The notes below the pieces were generated by a model that saw nothing but the letters and a program-made list of their open reading frames with translations, was not told the DNA's origin and did no database searches. 64,000 bases of DNA, taken from Minwuiaceae bacterium. GTDB lineage: Bacteria; Pseudomonadota; Alphaproteobacteria; Minwuiales; Minwuiaceae. Both the position numbers and the translations under genes were made by a program. Position 1 is the stretch's first letter; each line of letters opens with the position of its first letter. Shown here in pieces: positions 35,001 through 44,313 of the stretch. Where the stretch lies: NCBI GenBank assembly GCA_028278525.1, contig JANQEE010000011.1, positions 310,001-374,000 of the forward strand, given 5' to 3'.

Positions 35001-35951
35001 ATGCGCCGTCAATTTCCGCCACTCACCGCGCTGCGCGCGTTCGAGGCCGCCGCCCGTCACCTGAGCTTCACCAAGGCTGCCGAGGAACTGAACCTGACCC
35101 CGTCGGCGATCAGCCATCAGGTCAAGGCGCTGGAGGACTTCCTGGGCACGGGCCTGTTCCGCCGCCTGCACCGGTCGCTCGCCTTGACCGACGTCGGCCG
35201 CGCCTATCTGCCGCCGCTGACCGAGGCGTTCGACCGGATTCACAGCGCGACCGCCGACGTTCTCGGCCGGCTGTACGACGGGCCGCTGACGGTCACCATG
35301 GTGCCGACCTTCGCGATCCGGTGGCTGGTGCCGCGGCTCGGCCATTTTCAGGCGCTGCATCCGGAGATCGAGGTGCGGCTGATGACCGGCGTGGAACTGG
35401 TGGATTTCGAACACAGCAACGTCGACGCGGCCATCCGCTACGGCAACGGCGACTGGCCGGATGTGCGGAAAACCCTGCTGATGCGGGAGGAACTGGTGCC
35501 GGTCTGCAGCCCGGCCTTGCTGGAGAACAGCCCGCCGTTGAAGACGCCGTCGGATCTCAAGCACTTCGCGCTGCTGCACGACCTGCACCGGCCGGACGAA
35601 TGGCGGATGTGGCTGACCGCCGCCGGCGCCAAGGATGTCGACCCGGACCGCGGCCTGAAGTTCCAGGGCTCGGCGCTGGCGTTGCAGGCGGCGCTGGAAG
35701 GCCTTGGCATCGTCATCATCTACCCGGCCCTGGTGGAGCAGGACTTGGAAAGCGGCCGGCTGGTGATCCCGTTGGATTTCCAGCTTCCGGTGCGCAGCGG
35801 CTATTACCTGCTGTATCCGGAAGACCGCGCAGACGACCCGCGCATTCAGGCGTTCGAAAGCTGGCTGCTGAGCGAAGTGCCGAAAATGACGCAGGAACAG
35901 GCCGCAATGAGCCGTCAGGTCGAGACCCGCATCTCGCTGAATATCGAGTGA
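35001..35951 (+). CDS. LysR-family regulator (GcvA-like)
   Basis: A 316-residue LysR protein. The helix-turn-helix is in ARHLSFTKAAEELNLTPSA (about residues 19-37) followed by ISHQVKALEDFLGTGLFRR. The effector domain has the GcvA-type strings TFAIRWLVPRLGHFQALHP and VDAAIRYGNGDW. GcvA-like proteins control glycine cleavage, beta-lactamase or other operons; no obvious target is divergent here, since the gene to the left is a small hypothetical. It is directly followed by rnpB. Confidence 0.9.
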   Translation: MRRQFPPLTALRAFEAAARHLSFTKAAEELNLTPSAISHQVKALEDFLGTGLFRRLHRSLALTDVGRAYLPPLTEAFDRIHSATADVLGRLYDGPLTVTMVPTFAIRWLVPRLGHFQALHPEIEVRLMTGVELVDFEHSNVDAAIRYGNGDWPDVRKTLLMREELVPVCSPALLENSPPLKTPSDLKHFALLHDLHRPDEWRMWLTAAGAKDVDPDRGLKFQGSALALQAALEGLGIVIIYPALVEQDLESGRLVIPLDFQLPVRSGYYLLYPEDRADDPRIQAFESWLLSEVPKMTQEQAAMSRQVETRISLNIE

Positions 35952-35969
35952 GGTTGGCAGGCTTCGGGC

Positions 35970-35998
35970 TTGACCAAACCCAATCGGGAGCGTACCTG
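35970..35998 (+). promoter_or_regulatory. Candidate rnpB promoter
   Basis: TTGACC at 35970-35975 and TACCTG at 35993-35998 are separated by 17 bases and end eight bases before the predicted RNA 5' end. The -10 is poor, but alphaproteobacterial promoters tolerate this when the -35 is good. Confidence 0.45.
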
Positions 35999-36005
35999 AC
36001 TCTCT

Positions 36006-36402
<397 letters not shown>

Positions 36403-36602
36403 GCTTGTTGCCTGGTTTTGGCCGCGAACCTCACAAAAAGAACAAGCTGCGAACACAATCCCGCCGGAATCCGCCGGGAAAATACTCCAATCGATGGATT
36501 TTGGCGATTTTATGCCGGAAGCACCGTGGCGGTGTTCTGGGTACTAATTCCTATACTCTTGTTGGAGTCGATGAATCGGGAAGCGAGAAAAGTCGTGGAA
36601 TT

Positions 36603-36676
36603 TCCATGACTTGCCACTGGGTGTCATTGACTCCCATAAATACCCATGGTACTCCAAATTATCCCATGGTGGCCCA
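36603..36676. promoter_or_regulatory. MraZ operator array: eight 10-bp-phased CCCA-type repeats
   Basis: At exactly 10-base steps from 36603 the four-base words read TCCA, GCCA, GTCA, CCCA, CCCA, TCCA, CCCA, CCCA. On the minus strand this is TGGG-N6 in tandem, matching the TGGGN repeats with five-base spacers known for MraZ binding. The array spans the presumptive promoter (TTGCCA at 36611-36616, CATAAA at 36635-36640) about 70-140 bases ahead of mraZ, as expected for self-repression of the dcw operon. The rest of the 36403-36745 gap is AT-rich and holds no gene. Confidence 0.75.
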
Positions 36677-36745
36677 GTCCGTGTGGCGGCACCGGCATGG
36701 AGGGCCGGTCGGGCGCCGAGGGAGTATTTTTGAGGGTAATCGCGC

Positions 36746-37213
36746 ATGCCTCTGTTTCTGTCGACATACGTGAACAAGGTCGACAAGAAGGGCCGGGTTT
36801 CGGTCCCGGCGCGTTTCCGTGCGCAATTGGCCAAACACAATTTTTCCAGCGTGATCCTGTTTCCCTCCTACACCAACGCGGCGATCGAAGGTTGCGGCGA
36901 AGACTTCATGGAGGAAATGCAGGCCCGGCTTGGCAAATTCGACCCGTTCTCCGAAGTCAACGACGACCTCGCTTCTTCGATCATGTCCGACAGCATCGAG
37001 CAGACCTTCGACGGCGAAGGGCGCATCGTCTTGCCTGAAGGCCTGTTGAAGCATGCCGGTATCACCGACAGCGCCGCCTTTATCGGCCTCGGCGACAGAT
37101 TTCAGATCTGGGAGCCGAAAGCCGGGGAAGAATACAAGGCCGCCGCCCGTCAGCGGGCGTTGACGCACCGGGGTCGCCTGGCCGGCCGGCCGGCCGACGG
37201 AGGCGTGGCGTGA
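36746..37213 (+). CDS. mraZ: Transcriptional regulator MraZ
   Basis: A 155-residue MraZ with two SpoVT/AbrB-like halves: the first MPLFLSTYVNKVDKKGRVS with VPARFR, the second EQTFDGEGRIVLPEGLLKHA. The DGEGR loop is the DNA-contact motif in the second half. The protein forms ring oligomers that bind tandem repeats upstream of its own gene and represses the dcw operon. GAGGG lies nine bases before the ATG. First gene of the cluster; its stop shares a base with the rsmH start. Confidence 0.96.
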   Translation: MPLFLSTYVNKVDKKGRVSVPARFRAQLAKHNFSSVILFPSYTNAAIEGCGEDFMEEMQARLGKFDPFSEVNDDLASSIMSDSIEQTFDGEGRIVLPEGLLKHAGITDSAAFIGLGDRFQIWEPKAGEEYKAAARQRALTHRGRLAGRPADGGVA

Positions 37214-38190
37214 TGGCGACAACTCGTGCATTGGGGCATGTGCCCGTGATGGCGAACGAGGTTGCCGCCATAATGGCGCCTGCCGACGGCGAAGTCTATG
37301 TAGACGGCACGTTCGGGCGCGGCGGCTACGCCGTCACCTGGCTGGAGGCGGCCGACTGCATCGTCTACGGCATCGACCGCGACCCCGACGCGGTGGCGTT
37401 CGGCCGGCAGTTGGCGGCGCGCTATCCCGGCCGCCTTACCGTGCTGGAAGGCCGGTTCGGCGAGATGGATCGTCTGTTGGCCGAACAGGGTGTCGAAACG
37501 GTCAACGGCGTCGCCCTGGATCTCGGCATCTCATCGCCCCAGATCGACGATCCGGCGCGCGGGTTCGCGATTGCCGCCGACGGTGCGCTGGACATGCGTA
37601 TGGAACGCCGGGGTCGCACCGCCGCGGATGTCGTGAACGGCGAAAGCGAAGCGGCCCTGGCGGACATCTTCTTCAAATACGGCGAAGAGCGGCGCGCCCG
37701 CGCGGTGGCGCGGGCCATCGTCAAGGCGCGGGCGGAACAGCCGTTGCTGCGCACGACCGAACTGGCCGACCTGATCGCCGGCGTGCTGGCCAAGGGCGGC
37801 CGGCCCGGCAAGGTGCATCCTGCAACCCGCTGTTTCCAGGCACTGCGCGTGTTCGTAAACAGTGAAGACACCCAATTGGACGAAGGCTTGGTCGCCGCCG
37901 AACGCTTGCTGGCGCCGGAAGGCCGGCTGATCGTCGTGGCGTTCCAATCCCTGGACGACAGGGCGGTTAAGACGTTCCTGCGGCAACGGTCCGGCGACGT
38001 GCCGCGCGCGTCCCGGCATCGGCCGGACACCGCGCCGGCCGGCCCGCCGCCGACATTCCGGTTGGTGAAGCGCGGCGCCGGGAAACCGAGCGAAACGGAA
38101 ATCGCGGCCAACCCGCGGGCCCGGTCGGCGCGGCTGCGCAGCGCCGTGCGGACGGCGGCGGCGCCATGGCCGGTGGAGGCGGCGGCATGA
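37213..38190 (+). CDS. rsmH: 16S rRNA m4C1402 methyltransferase RsmH
   Basis: A 325-residue RsmH (MraW). It opens GHVPVMANEVAAIMAP and has the SAM site VDGTFGRGGY, followed by the family strings VALDLGISSPQIDDPARGF, RTTELADLI and HPATRCFQALRVFVN. It methylates C1402 in the decoding centre of 16S rRNA. Start: ATG at 37213 overlapping the mraZ stop by one base, with a GTG one codon earlier as alternative. The C-terminus ends in the usual NPRARSARLR followed by a short tail. Confidence 0.97.
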   Translation: MATTRALGHVPVMANEVAAIMAPADGEVYVDGTFGRGGYAVTWLEAADCIVYGIDRDPDAVAFGRQLAARYPGRLTVLEGRFGEMDRLLAEQGVETVNGVALDLGISSPQIDDPARGFAIAADGALDMRMERRGRTAADVVNGESEAALADIFFKYGEERRARAVARAIVKARAEQPLLRTTELADLIAGVLAKGGRPGKVHPATRCFQALRVFVNSEDTQLDEGLVAAERLLAPEGRLIVVAFQSLDDRAVKTFLRQRSGDVPRASRHRPDTAPAGPPPTFRLVKRGAGKPSETEIAANPRARSARLRSAVRTAAAPWPVEAAA

Positions 38191-38543
38191 AACGGTCTCT
38201 CACCATTAGCACTTTTATATTGGCCGCCGGGTTTTCCTACGGGCTGTACCACCTGAGTTACGAGATGCAGGCGATGGAACAGCAATTGCGCACCCTGAAC
38301 AAGGCACTGGTTGCCGAGCAGGAAGAGATCCATGTGCTGGAGGCGGAGTGGAGCTTCCTGACCCGCCCCGAGACGTTGCAGACGCTTGCCCAGGACCATC
38401 TCAGCCTGGCGCCGATCGAGCCCTATCAGGTGGCGGCGCGGGTGACCGACCTGCCGATGCGCAACGCGACCACGCTGGCGGCCGACCGCATGCCGTTGCC
38501 GCTGCCGCGCCCGGCAACCCTGGTGGAGGGAAGGCGGCCATGA
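38187..38543 (+). CDS. ftsL: Cell-division protein FtsL
   Basis: A 118-residue single-span protein recognised by size, topology and place between rsmH and ftsI. It has a short basic N-terminus (MKRSL), one membrane helix (TISTFILAAGFSYGLYHL) and a periplasmic coiled coil (EMQAMEQQLRTLNKALVAEQ). The family motif LEAEWSFLTRPETLQTLA follows. FtsL joins FtsB and FtsQ to activate FtsWI. The start overlaps the rsmH stop by four bases. Sequence is poorly conserved in this family, so context matters. Confidence 0.9.
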   Translation: MKRSLTISTFILAAGFSYGLYHLSYEMQAMEQQLRTLNKALVAEQEEIHVLEAEWSFLTRPETLQTLAQDHLSLAPIEPYQVAARVTDLPMRNATTLAADRMPLPLPRPATLVEGRRP

Positions 38544-40339
38544 TCCGGACCATGAAATGGACGGCAGCCGGCGGAAACCGCCGGACGCCGAAGCGCACGC
38601 GCCGGGCATGCCGCCCGATCGACGTCGCGAAACCGTCCGTATCCATCAAACTGGACGGGACCAGCAAGCAAGCCATCGAAACCGGCCGGGCACGCATGGC
38701 CATCGCCAGCCTGGTGTTCGCGGTCTGCTTCACTGCCATGTCGGTGCGGTTGGTCGACCTGACCCTGTTCCAGGGCGGCGCCGAGCCGACACGGGCCGAC
38801 CGCAGCGCGGGGTCGCTTGCCGGCGGCGCGTCGGTGGGACGGGCGCCGATTTTCGACCGGAACGAGATCCTGCTCGCCGTCAACCTGCGCACGGCGTCGT
38901 TGTCGGCGAAACCGTATCTGGTACCCGACCCGGAAGAAGCCGCGACGCAACTGGCGCGCATTCTGCCGTCGCCGAGCCGGGACGAGTTGTTCCGGCGGTT
39001 GAATTCCGGGCAGCGTTTCGCCTGGCTCAAGCGCGGCCTGACGCCGGACCAGCAGGAAGAGGTGAACAGCCTGGGTATCCCGGGCCTGGATTTCGATTAC
39101 GAAGAACGGCGGATTTATCCGCACGGCGCTTTGGTTTCGCACGTGCTGGGCGGCGCCGACCTGGACAACACCGGCATCGCCGGCGTCGAAAAATGGTTCA
39201 ACGACGATCTCATGCAGTCTGCGTCGAGCGGCGGCAAACTGATGCTGTCGTTGGACATCAACGTGCAGCATGCGATTCGCGACGAACTCCAGCGCGCCGT
39301 GGAAGAGTTCCAGGCCATCGGTGCGGTCGGCATCGTGCTCGACGTGCAGAACGGCGAAGTGCTGTCCATGGTCTCCCTGCCCGATTTCGATCCCAATATC
39401 TCGGGCGAAGCGAAGGACGACAGGCGGTTCAACCGGGCGACGCTCGGCGTCTACGAGATGGGCTCCACCTTCAAGACCTTTACCGCGGCAATGGCGCTGG
39501 ACGCCGGCACGATTGGCATGTCCGGCGGCTACGACGCGACCCGGCCGATGCGCGCCGACCGCTTCGTGATCCGCGACTTCCATGCCAAGCGGCGCTGGCT
39601 GTCGGTGCCCGAGATCTACATGTACTCGTCGAATATCGGCGCGGCAAAAATGGCCGAGGCGGTCGGAACCGAAGGCCAGCAGGAGTTCATGTCGCGGCTG
39701 GGCATGCTGAACAAGCCGGCCGTCGAATTGCCGGAAGTCAGCGCGCCGCTGCTGCCCGGCCAATGGCTTCAGGTCGAGACGCTGACCATTGCTTTCGGCC
39801 ATGGCCTCTCGGTCAGCCCGCTGCAACTGGCGTCCGGCATCGCGACGATCGTGAACGGCGGCCTGGCGGTGCAGCCGACTGTGGTCAAGCGGACGAACGG
39901 TCAGCCGTTTGCCGCGGTGCCGGTGATTTCAGAACGCACCTCCGACCAGATGCGGCGGCTGATGCGTCTGGTCGTCGAGCATGGCACCGGAGGGCGCGCG
40001 GCCGCGCCCGGCTACCTGGTCGGCGGCAAGACGGGCACCGCCGAGAAGCCTGTGGGCGGCCGGTACGACCGCGACGCCCTGATCACGTCGTTCGTCGCCG
40101 CGTTTCCGATGACCGCGCCGCGCTATGTGGTTTTGGCGATGATCGACGAGCCGAAGGGCAACGAGGCCACAGGCGGCCGGGCGGGCGCCGGCCTGACGGC
40201 GGCGCCGGTGGTCGGTCGGGTAATCCGGCGGATCGCGCCGTTGCTCGGCGTCGATCCGGTCGACGAAGAAGACGAAGCTGTGCTCGAAGCACTGGACATC
40301 AAAATCAACAGCAGAGATCCGAAAGTTGCTTCTTTCTGA
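38540..40339 (+). CDS. ftsI: Septal peptidoglycan transpeptidase FtsI (PBP3)
   Basis: A 599-residue class B penicillin-binding protein. A ~50-residue basic cytoplasmic lead precedes one membrane helix (MAIASLVFAVCFTAMSVRL). The pedestal domain has RAPIFDRNEILLAVNL. Active-site motifs are STFK (in EMGSTFKTF), SSN (YMYSSNIGAAK) and KTGT (VGGKTGTAEK). It crosslinks septal peptidoglycan with FtsW. Its start overlaps ftsL by four bases and its end overlaps murE by fourteen. Confidence 0.97.
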   Translation: MIRTMKWTAAGGNRRTPKRTRRACRPIDVAKPSVSIKLDGTSKQAIETGRARMAIASLVFAVCFTAMSVRLVDLTLFQGGAEPTRADRSAGSLAGGASVGRAPIFDRNEILLAVNLRTASLSAKPYLVPDPEEAATQLARILPSPSRDELFRRLNSGQRFAWLKRGLTPDQQEEVNSLGIPGLDFDYEERRIYPHGALVSHVLGGADLDNTGIAGVEKWFNDDLMQSASSGGKLMLSLDINVQHAIRDELQRAVEEFQAIGAVGIVLDVQNGEVLSMVSLPDFDPNISGEAKDDRRFNRATLGVYEMGSTFKTFTAAMALDAGTIGMSGGYDATRPMRADRFVIRDFHAKRRWLSVPEIYMYSSNIGAAKMAEAVGTEGQQEFMSRLGMLNKPAVELPEVSAPLLPGQWLQVETLTIAFGHGLSVSPLQLASGIATIVNGGLAVQPTVVKRTNGQPFAAVPVISERTSDQMRRLMRLVVEHGTGGRAAAPGYLVGGKTGTAEKPVGGRYDRDALITSFVAAFPMTAPRYVVLAMIDEPKGNEATGGRAGAGLTAAPVVGRVIRRIAPLLGVDPVDEEDEAVLEALDIKINSRDPKVASF

Positions 40340-41783
40340 CCTGGTGAACGGAGACAAGTTAGGCGATACGCCCAATGTAGAGGTCAGCGGATTGGCCGCA
40401 GACAGCCGCGAAGTGCGGCCGGGCTATTTGTTCGCCGCGTTGCCCGGAAGCCAGGCGGATGGATCGGCGTTTATTCCTGACGCCTTGGCGCACGGCGCCG
40501 TGGCGCTGCTGACAGGCCCGGAAGGAGTGCTCGACCGGTCCGATATCCCCTGCGTACGAGACGCCAATCCGCGCCGTCGCCTGGCGCTGATGGCGGCCAA
40601 GTTCTTCGGTCAGCAGCCGGCGACCATCGCGGCTGTAACCGGAACGAATGGAAAGACGTCCGTCGCCGCTTTCACCCGGCAGATCTGGGCCGATACCGGC
40701 CTGAAAGCCGGCAGCCTGGGCACGCTGGGCGTCGTTGCGCCGGGTTTCGGCGAGAAGCTGATCCACACCACGCCCGACCCCGTCGCGCTGCATCGCATGC
40801 TGGCCGATCTGGCCAACGGCGGTGTCGCCCATCTGGCGTTGGAAGCATCAAGCCACGGCCTGGACCAGTGTCGGCTGGATGCCGTGCGGATCAAAATGGC
40901 GGCGTTCACCAACCTGTCGCGAGACCATCTGGACTACCATCCGAACGAGACCGCTTATCTGAACGCCAAGCTGCGGCTGTTCGATACCATCCTGCCGGAC
41001 GGCGGCGGTGCGGTGCTGAACGCCGATGCCGACGTTCACGACAAGGTTGCGGCGGTGTGCCGCCAACGCCGCCATAAGCTGCTGACCTACGGCAGGAAGG
41101 GCAGCGACCTCCGCCTGGTCGACCTTCGGCCACGCAGCACCGGCCAGCATATGGTGGTGGAGATTTTGGGCCGGCGCTCGGAGATCGACCTGCCGCTGGT
41201 CGGCCGGTTTCAGGCGGCGAACGCGCTATGCGCGCTGGGCTTCGCGCTGCACAGCGGGATCGACCAGGATGCGGCGATAGACGCCCTGACCCGGTTGGAA
41301 CCGGTTGCCGGCAGGATCGAGATGGTCGCCGCCCACCCGAGCGGCGCGCCGATCTTCGTCGATTACGCTCATACGCCCGACGCCCTGAAGACGATCCTCT
41401 GCGCGCTGCGTCCGCATACCGCGCAGCGCCTGGTGGTGGTGTTCGGCTGCGGTGGAGACCGGGACAAGGGCAAACGGCCGCAGATGGGCGCCGTCGCCAA
41501 CTGCCTGGCCGACGTCCAGTTCGTCACCGACGACAACCCGCGGACAGAGGATCCGGCGGCGGTCCGCGCCGATATTATGCCGGCCTGTCCGGATGCGACG
41601 GAAATCGGCGACCGCGCCGATGCGATCCGTCGGGCCGTCGGCATTCTGAAAGAAGGCGACCTGTTGGTGATCGCCGGCAAAGGTCACGAGCAGGGTCAGA
41701 TCGTCGGCGATGAAGTCAGGCCGTTCGACGATGCCGAGGAGGCGCGCTGCGCCGTCGCCGCGCTGCGGGAGAACGGCCGATGA
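40326..41783 (+). CDS. murE: UDP-MurNAc-tripeptide synthetase MurE
   Basis: A 485-residue Mur ligase. The ATP loop is TGTNGKTS, followed by the EASSHGLDQCRLD and FTNLSRDHLDYH motifs, and FVDYAHTPDALK with GCGGDRDKGKRP. The DNPR sequence (in VTDDNPRTEDP) selects meso-diaminopimelate, so the cell wall is DAP-type. The start is a TTG inside the end of ftsI, chosen because it gives the usual LSDL opening. Confidence 0.96.
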   Translation: MLLSDLVNGDKLGDTPNVEVSGLAADSREVRPGYLFAALPGSQADGSAFIPDALAHGAVALLTGPEGVLDRSDIPCVRDANPRRRLALMAAKFFGQQPATIAAVTGTNGKTSVAAFTRQIWADTGLKAGSLGTLGVVAPGFGEKLIHTTPDPVALHRMLADLANGGVAHLALEASSHGLDQCRLDAVRIKMAAFTNLSRDHLDYHPNETAYLNAKLRLFDTILPDGGGAVLNADADVHDKVAAVCRQRRHKLLTYGRKGSDLRLVDLRPRSTGQHMVVEILGRRSEIDLPLVGRFQAANALCALGFALHSGIDQDAAIDALTRLEPVAGRIEMVAAHPSGAPIFVDYAHTPDALKTILCALRPHTAQRLVVVFGCGGDRDKGKRPQMGAVANCLADVQFVTDDNPRTEDPAAVRADIMPACPDATEIGDRADAIRRAVGILKEGDLLVIAGKGHEQGQIVGDEVRPFDDAEEARCAVAALRENGR

Positions 41784-43204
41784 CCGATGCCGCCCTGTGG
41801 ACCGCGAAAGAAGCTGCTGCTGCGGTCGGCGCCGAGACAGACGCCGCCTGGACTGCGACCGGCGTGTCGATCGACAGCCGGACGGTCGGCCCGGGCGATC
41901 TGTTCATCGCGCTGAAAGGTCCCGTATTCGATGCGCATGAATTCGTGGCCGAGGCGTTGGGCAAAGGCGCGGCCGGCGCGATCGTCGACCACCGTCCGGA
42001 CGGCGTGACCGACGACGGCCTGCTGCTGGTCGTGGATGACACGTTGCGTGCGCTGGAGGCGCTTGGCCGCGCGGCGCGGGAACGCACGGCGGCACGGATT
42101 GTCGCGGTGACCGGCAGCGTTGGAAAGACCGGGACCAAGGAAGCGCTGAAGCTGGTGCTGGACCGGCATGGCAAAACCCACGCCAGCGCCGGCAGCTACA
42201 ACAACCTGTGGGGCGTGCCGCTCAGCCTGTCCCGGATGCCGGTGGATACCGACTATGCGGTGTTCGAAATCGGCATGAACCATGCGGGCGAGATCACCCC
42301 GTTGGTCAAGCTGGTGCGACCGCATGTCGCCATGATCACCAATGTCGAGGCGGTGCATCTGGAGTTTTTCGACTCGATCCAGGGAATCGCCGACGCCAAG
42401 GCGGAGATCTTTCTGGGGCTGGATAAGGGCGGCACCGCGATCCTCAACCGCGACAATCCGCGCTACGACCAACTGGTGAAACGGGCGCAGGAAGCCGGCG
42501 TCGAAAAGATGATCGGCTTCGGCAGCCATCCGGAAGCCACGGCACGCCTGATCAACTTCGTGCTGCATCCGACCTGCAGTTGCATCTCGGCCGATATCGC
42601 GGGCCAGGCGGTGACCTACAAGGTCGCCTCGCCGGGCCGCCATTGGGTGATGAACTCGTTGGGCGTCATGGCGGTGCTGCATGCTCTGGACGGCGACCTC
42701 GGCCTGGCCGGCCTGGCCCTGGCGCAAATGACGCCGCCGAAGGGGCGCGGCCAGCGCCACCGCGTCGAATTGCGCAGCGGTTCGTTCGAACTGATCGACG
42801 ACAGCTACAACGCCAGCCCGGCCGCGATGAAGGCGGCGTTCGAGACGCTGGCGGCGACCGCGCCCGGCGCGCGCGGCCGGCGCATCGCGGTGCTGGGCGA
42901 CATGCGCGAACTGGGCGAGCAGGCCGACCGGCTGCATGCGGCCCTCGCCGACGACCTGGAGGAAACCGGGATCGACCTGGTGTTCTCGGCCGGCCCGCAT
43001 ATGGCGAAGCTGCACGCCGCCCTGCCGGAAAGCCGGCGCGGCGCCCATGTCGAGAAGTCGGACGAATTGCCGGCCCTGCTTGTTCAGGCGATCCGGGCCG
43101 GCGACGTGGTGCTGGTCAAAGGCTCGCTCGGCAGCCGCATGGGGCCGGTTGTGGATGCGCTGCTCGGCCGCGATGCGGACGGCAAGCAGGCGGCGAACGG
43201 ATAA
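41780..43204 (+). CDS. murF: UDP-MurNAc-pentapeptide synthetase MurF
   Basis: A 474-residue Mur ligase that adds D-Ala-D-Ala. The ATP loop is [11 protein letters not shown], followed by [26 protein letters not shown] and the catalytic [15 protein letters not shown]. The start overlaps murE by four bases. The 16-base gap to mraY is the widest within the mur part of the cluster. Confidence 0.96.
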   Translation: MTDAALWTAKEAAAAVGAETDAAWTATGVSIDSRTVGPGDLFIALKGPVFDAHEFVAEALGKGAAGAIVDHRPDGVTDDGLLLVVDDTLRALEALGRAARERTAARIVAVTGSVGKTGTKEALKLVLDRHGKTHASAGSYNNLWGVPLSLSRMPVDTDYAVFEIGMNHAGEITPLVKLVRPHVAMITNVEAVHLEFFDSIQGIADAKAEIFLGLDKGGTAILNRDNPRYDQLVKRAQEAGVEKMIGFGSHPEATARLINFVLHPTCSCISADIAGQAVTYKVASPGRHWVMNSLGVMAVLHALDGDLGLAGLALAQMTPPKGRGQRHRVELRSGSFELIDDSYNASPAAMKAAFETLAATAPGARGRRIAVLGDMRELGEQADRLHAALADDLEETGIDLVFSAGPHMAKLHAALPESRRGAHVEKSDELPALLVQAIRAGDVVLVKGSLGSRMGPVVDALLGRDADGKQAANG

Positions 43205-43220
43205 CGGGGCGGGCGCGACG

Positions 43221-44309
43221 ATGCTGTTCAATCTTCTGGTGCCGTTGGCGGACGAGTTCTCGGTCCTCAATATATTTCGGTACCTGACCTTCCGCACCGG
43301 CGGCGCGGTGCTGACCGCGCTGCTGGTCAGCTTCCTGTGCGGGCCGGTGGTGATCCGCTGGCTCCGTTCGCGCCAGAAGGCGGGCCAGCCGATCCGCGAC
43401 GACGGGCCGGAGCAGCATATCGTGGCCAAGGCGGGGACCCCGACCATGGGCGGCTTTCTGATCCTGCTGGCAATCTCCATCGCCACGCTGCTGTGGGCGG
43501 ATCTGACCAACGGCTATGTCTGGTCGATCCTGCTGGTCACGCTCGGTTTCGGCCTGGTGGGCTTCGCCGACGATTACCTGAAGGTCAGCCATCATTCCTC
43601 GCGCGGGCTGCCGGGCAAGTTGAAGCTGGCGATCGAAATCCTGATCGCGGTGACGGCGACGGTCTGGATTATGCGCATGCTGCCGGAAGCGCTGTCCGAC
43701 AACCTGGCGGTGCCATTCTTCAAGGACGTGTTGGTCGGGCTGGGCTGGTTCTTCGTCCCGCTTGCGATCGTCGTTATCGTCGGCGCGTCCAACGCGGTGA
43801 ACCTGACCGACGGCCTGGACGGCCTGGCGATCGTGCCGGTGATGATCGCCGCCGCCAGCTTCGCGCTGATCTCCTACCTGGTCGGCAATGCTGTGTTCGC
43901 CAACTACCTGCAGATCCATTTCGTCTCGGGCGCCGGCGAGCTTGCGGTGTTCTGCGGCGCGCTGGTCGGCGCGGGGCTCGGATTCCTCTGGTTCAATGCG
44001 CCGCCGGCCATGGTGTTCATGGGCGATACCGGCAGCCTGGCGCTGGGCGGCGGGCTCGGCGCGATCGCCGTGGTGACCAAGCACGAGTTGGTGCTGGCGA
44101 TCATCGGCGGGCTGTTCGTGGTCGAGACCGTGTCGGTGATCGTGCAGGTCGCGTCGTTCAAGCTGACCGGCCGCCGCGTGTTCCGCATGGCGCCGCTGCA
44201 TCACCACTACGAGCAGAAGGGCTGGGCGGAGCCCACCATCGTCATCCGGTTCTGGATCATCGCCGTGATTTTGGCGCTGGCCGGCCTGGCCACCCTGAAG
44301 CTGAGGTGA
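43221..44309 (+). CDS. mraY: Phospho-MurNAc-pentapeptide translocase MraY
   Basis: A 362-residue membrane enzyme with ten helices. Signature regions are [18 protein letters not shown] (the catalytic aspartates), [25 protein letters not shown] and the HHHYEQKGW segment near the end. It makes lipid I from undecaprenyl phosphate and UDP-MurNAc-pentapeptide. The ATG at 43221 is the standard start ([13 protein letters not shown]). Confidence 0.97.
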   Translation: MLFNLLVPLADEFSVLNIFRYLTFRTGGAVLTALLVSFLCGPVVIRWLRSRQKAGQPIRDDGPEQHIVAKAGTPTMGGFLILLAISIATLLWADLTNGYVWSILLVTLGFGLVGFADDYLKVSHHSSRGLPGKLKLAIEILIAVTATVWIMRMLPEALSDNLAVPFFKDVLVGLGWFFVPLAIVVIVGASNAVNLTDGLDGLAIVPVMIAAASFALISYLVGNAVFANYLQIHFVSGAGELAVFCGALVGAGLGFLWFNAPPAMVFMGDTGSLALGGGLGAIAVVTKHELVLAIIGGLFVVETVSVIVQVASFKLTGRRVFRMAPLHHHYEQKGWAEPTIVIRFWIIAVILALAGLATLKLR

Positions 44310-44313
44310 GGCC

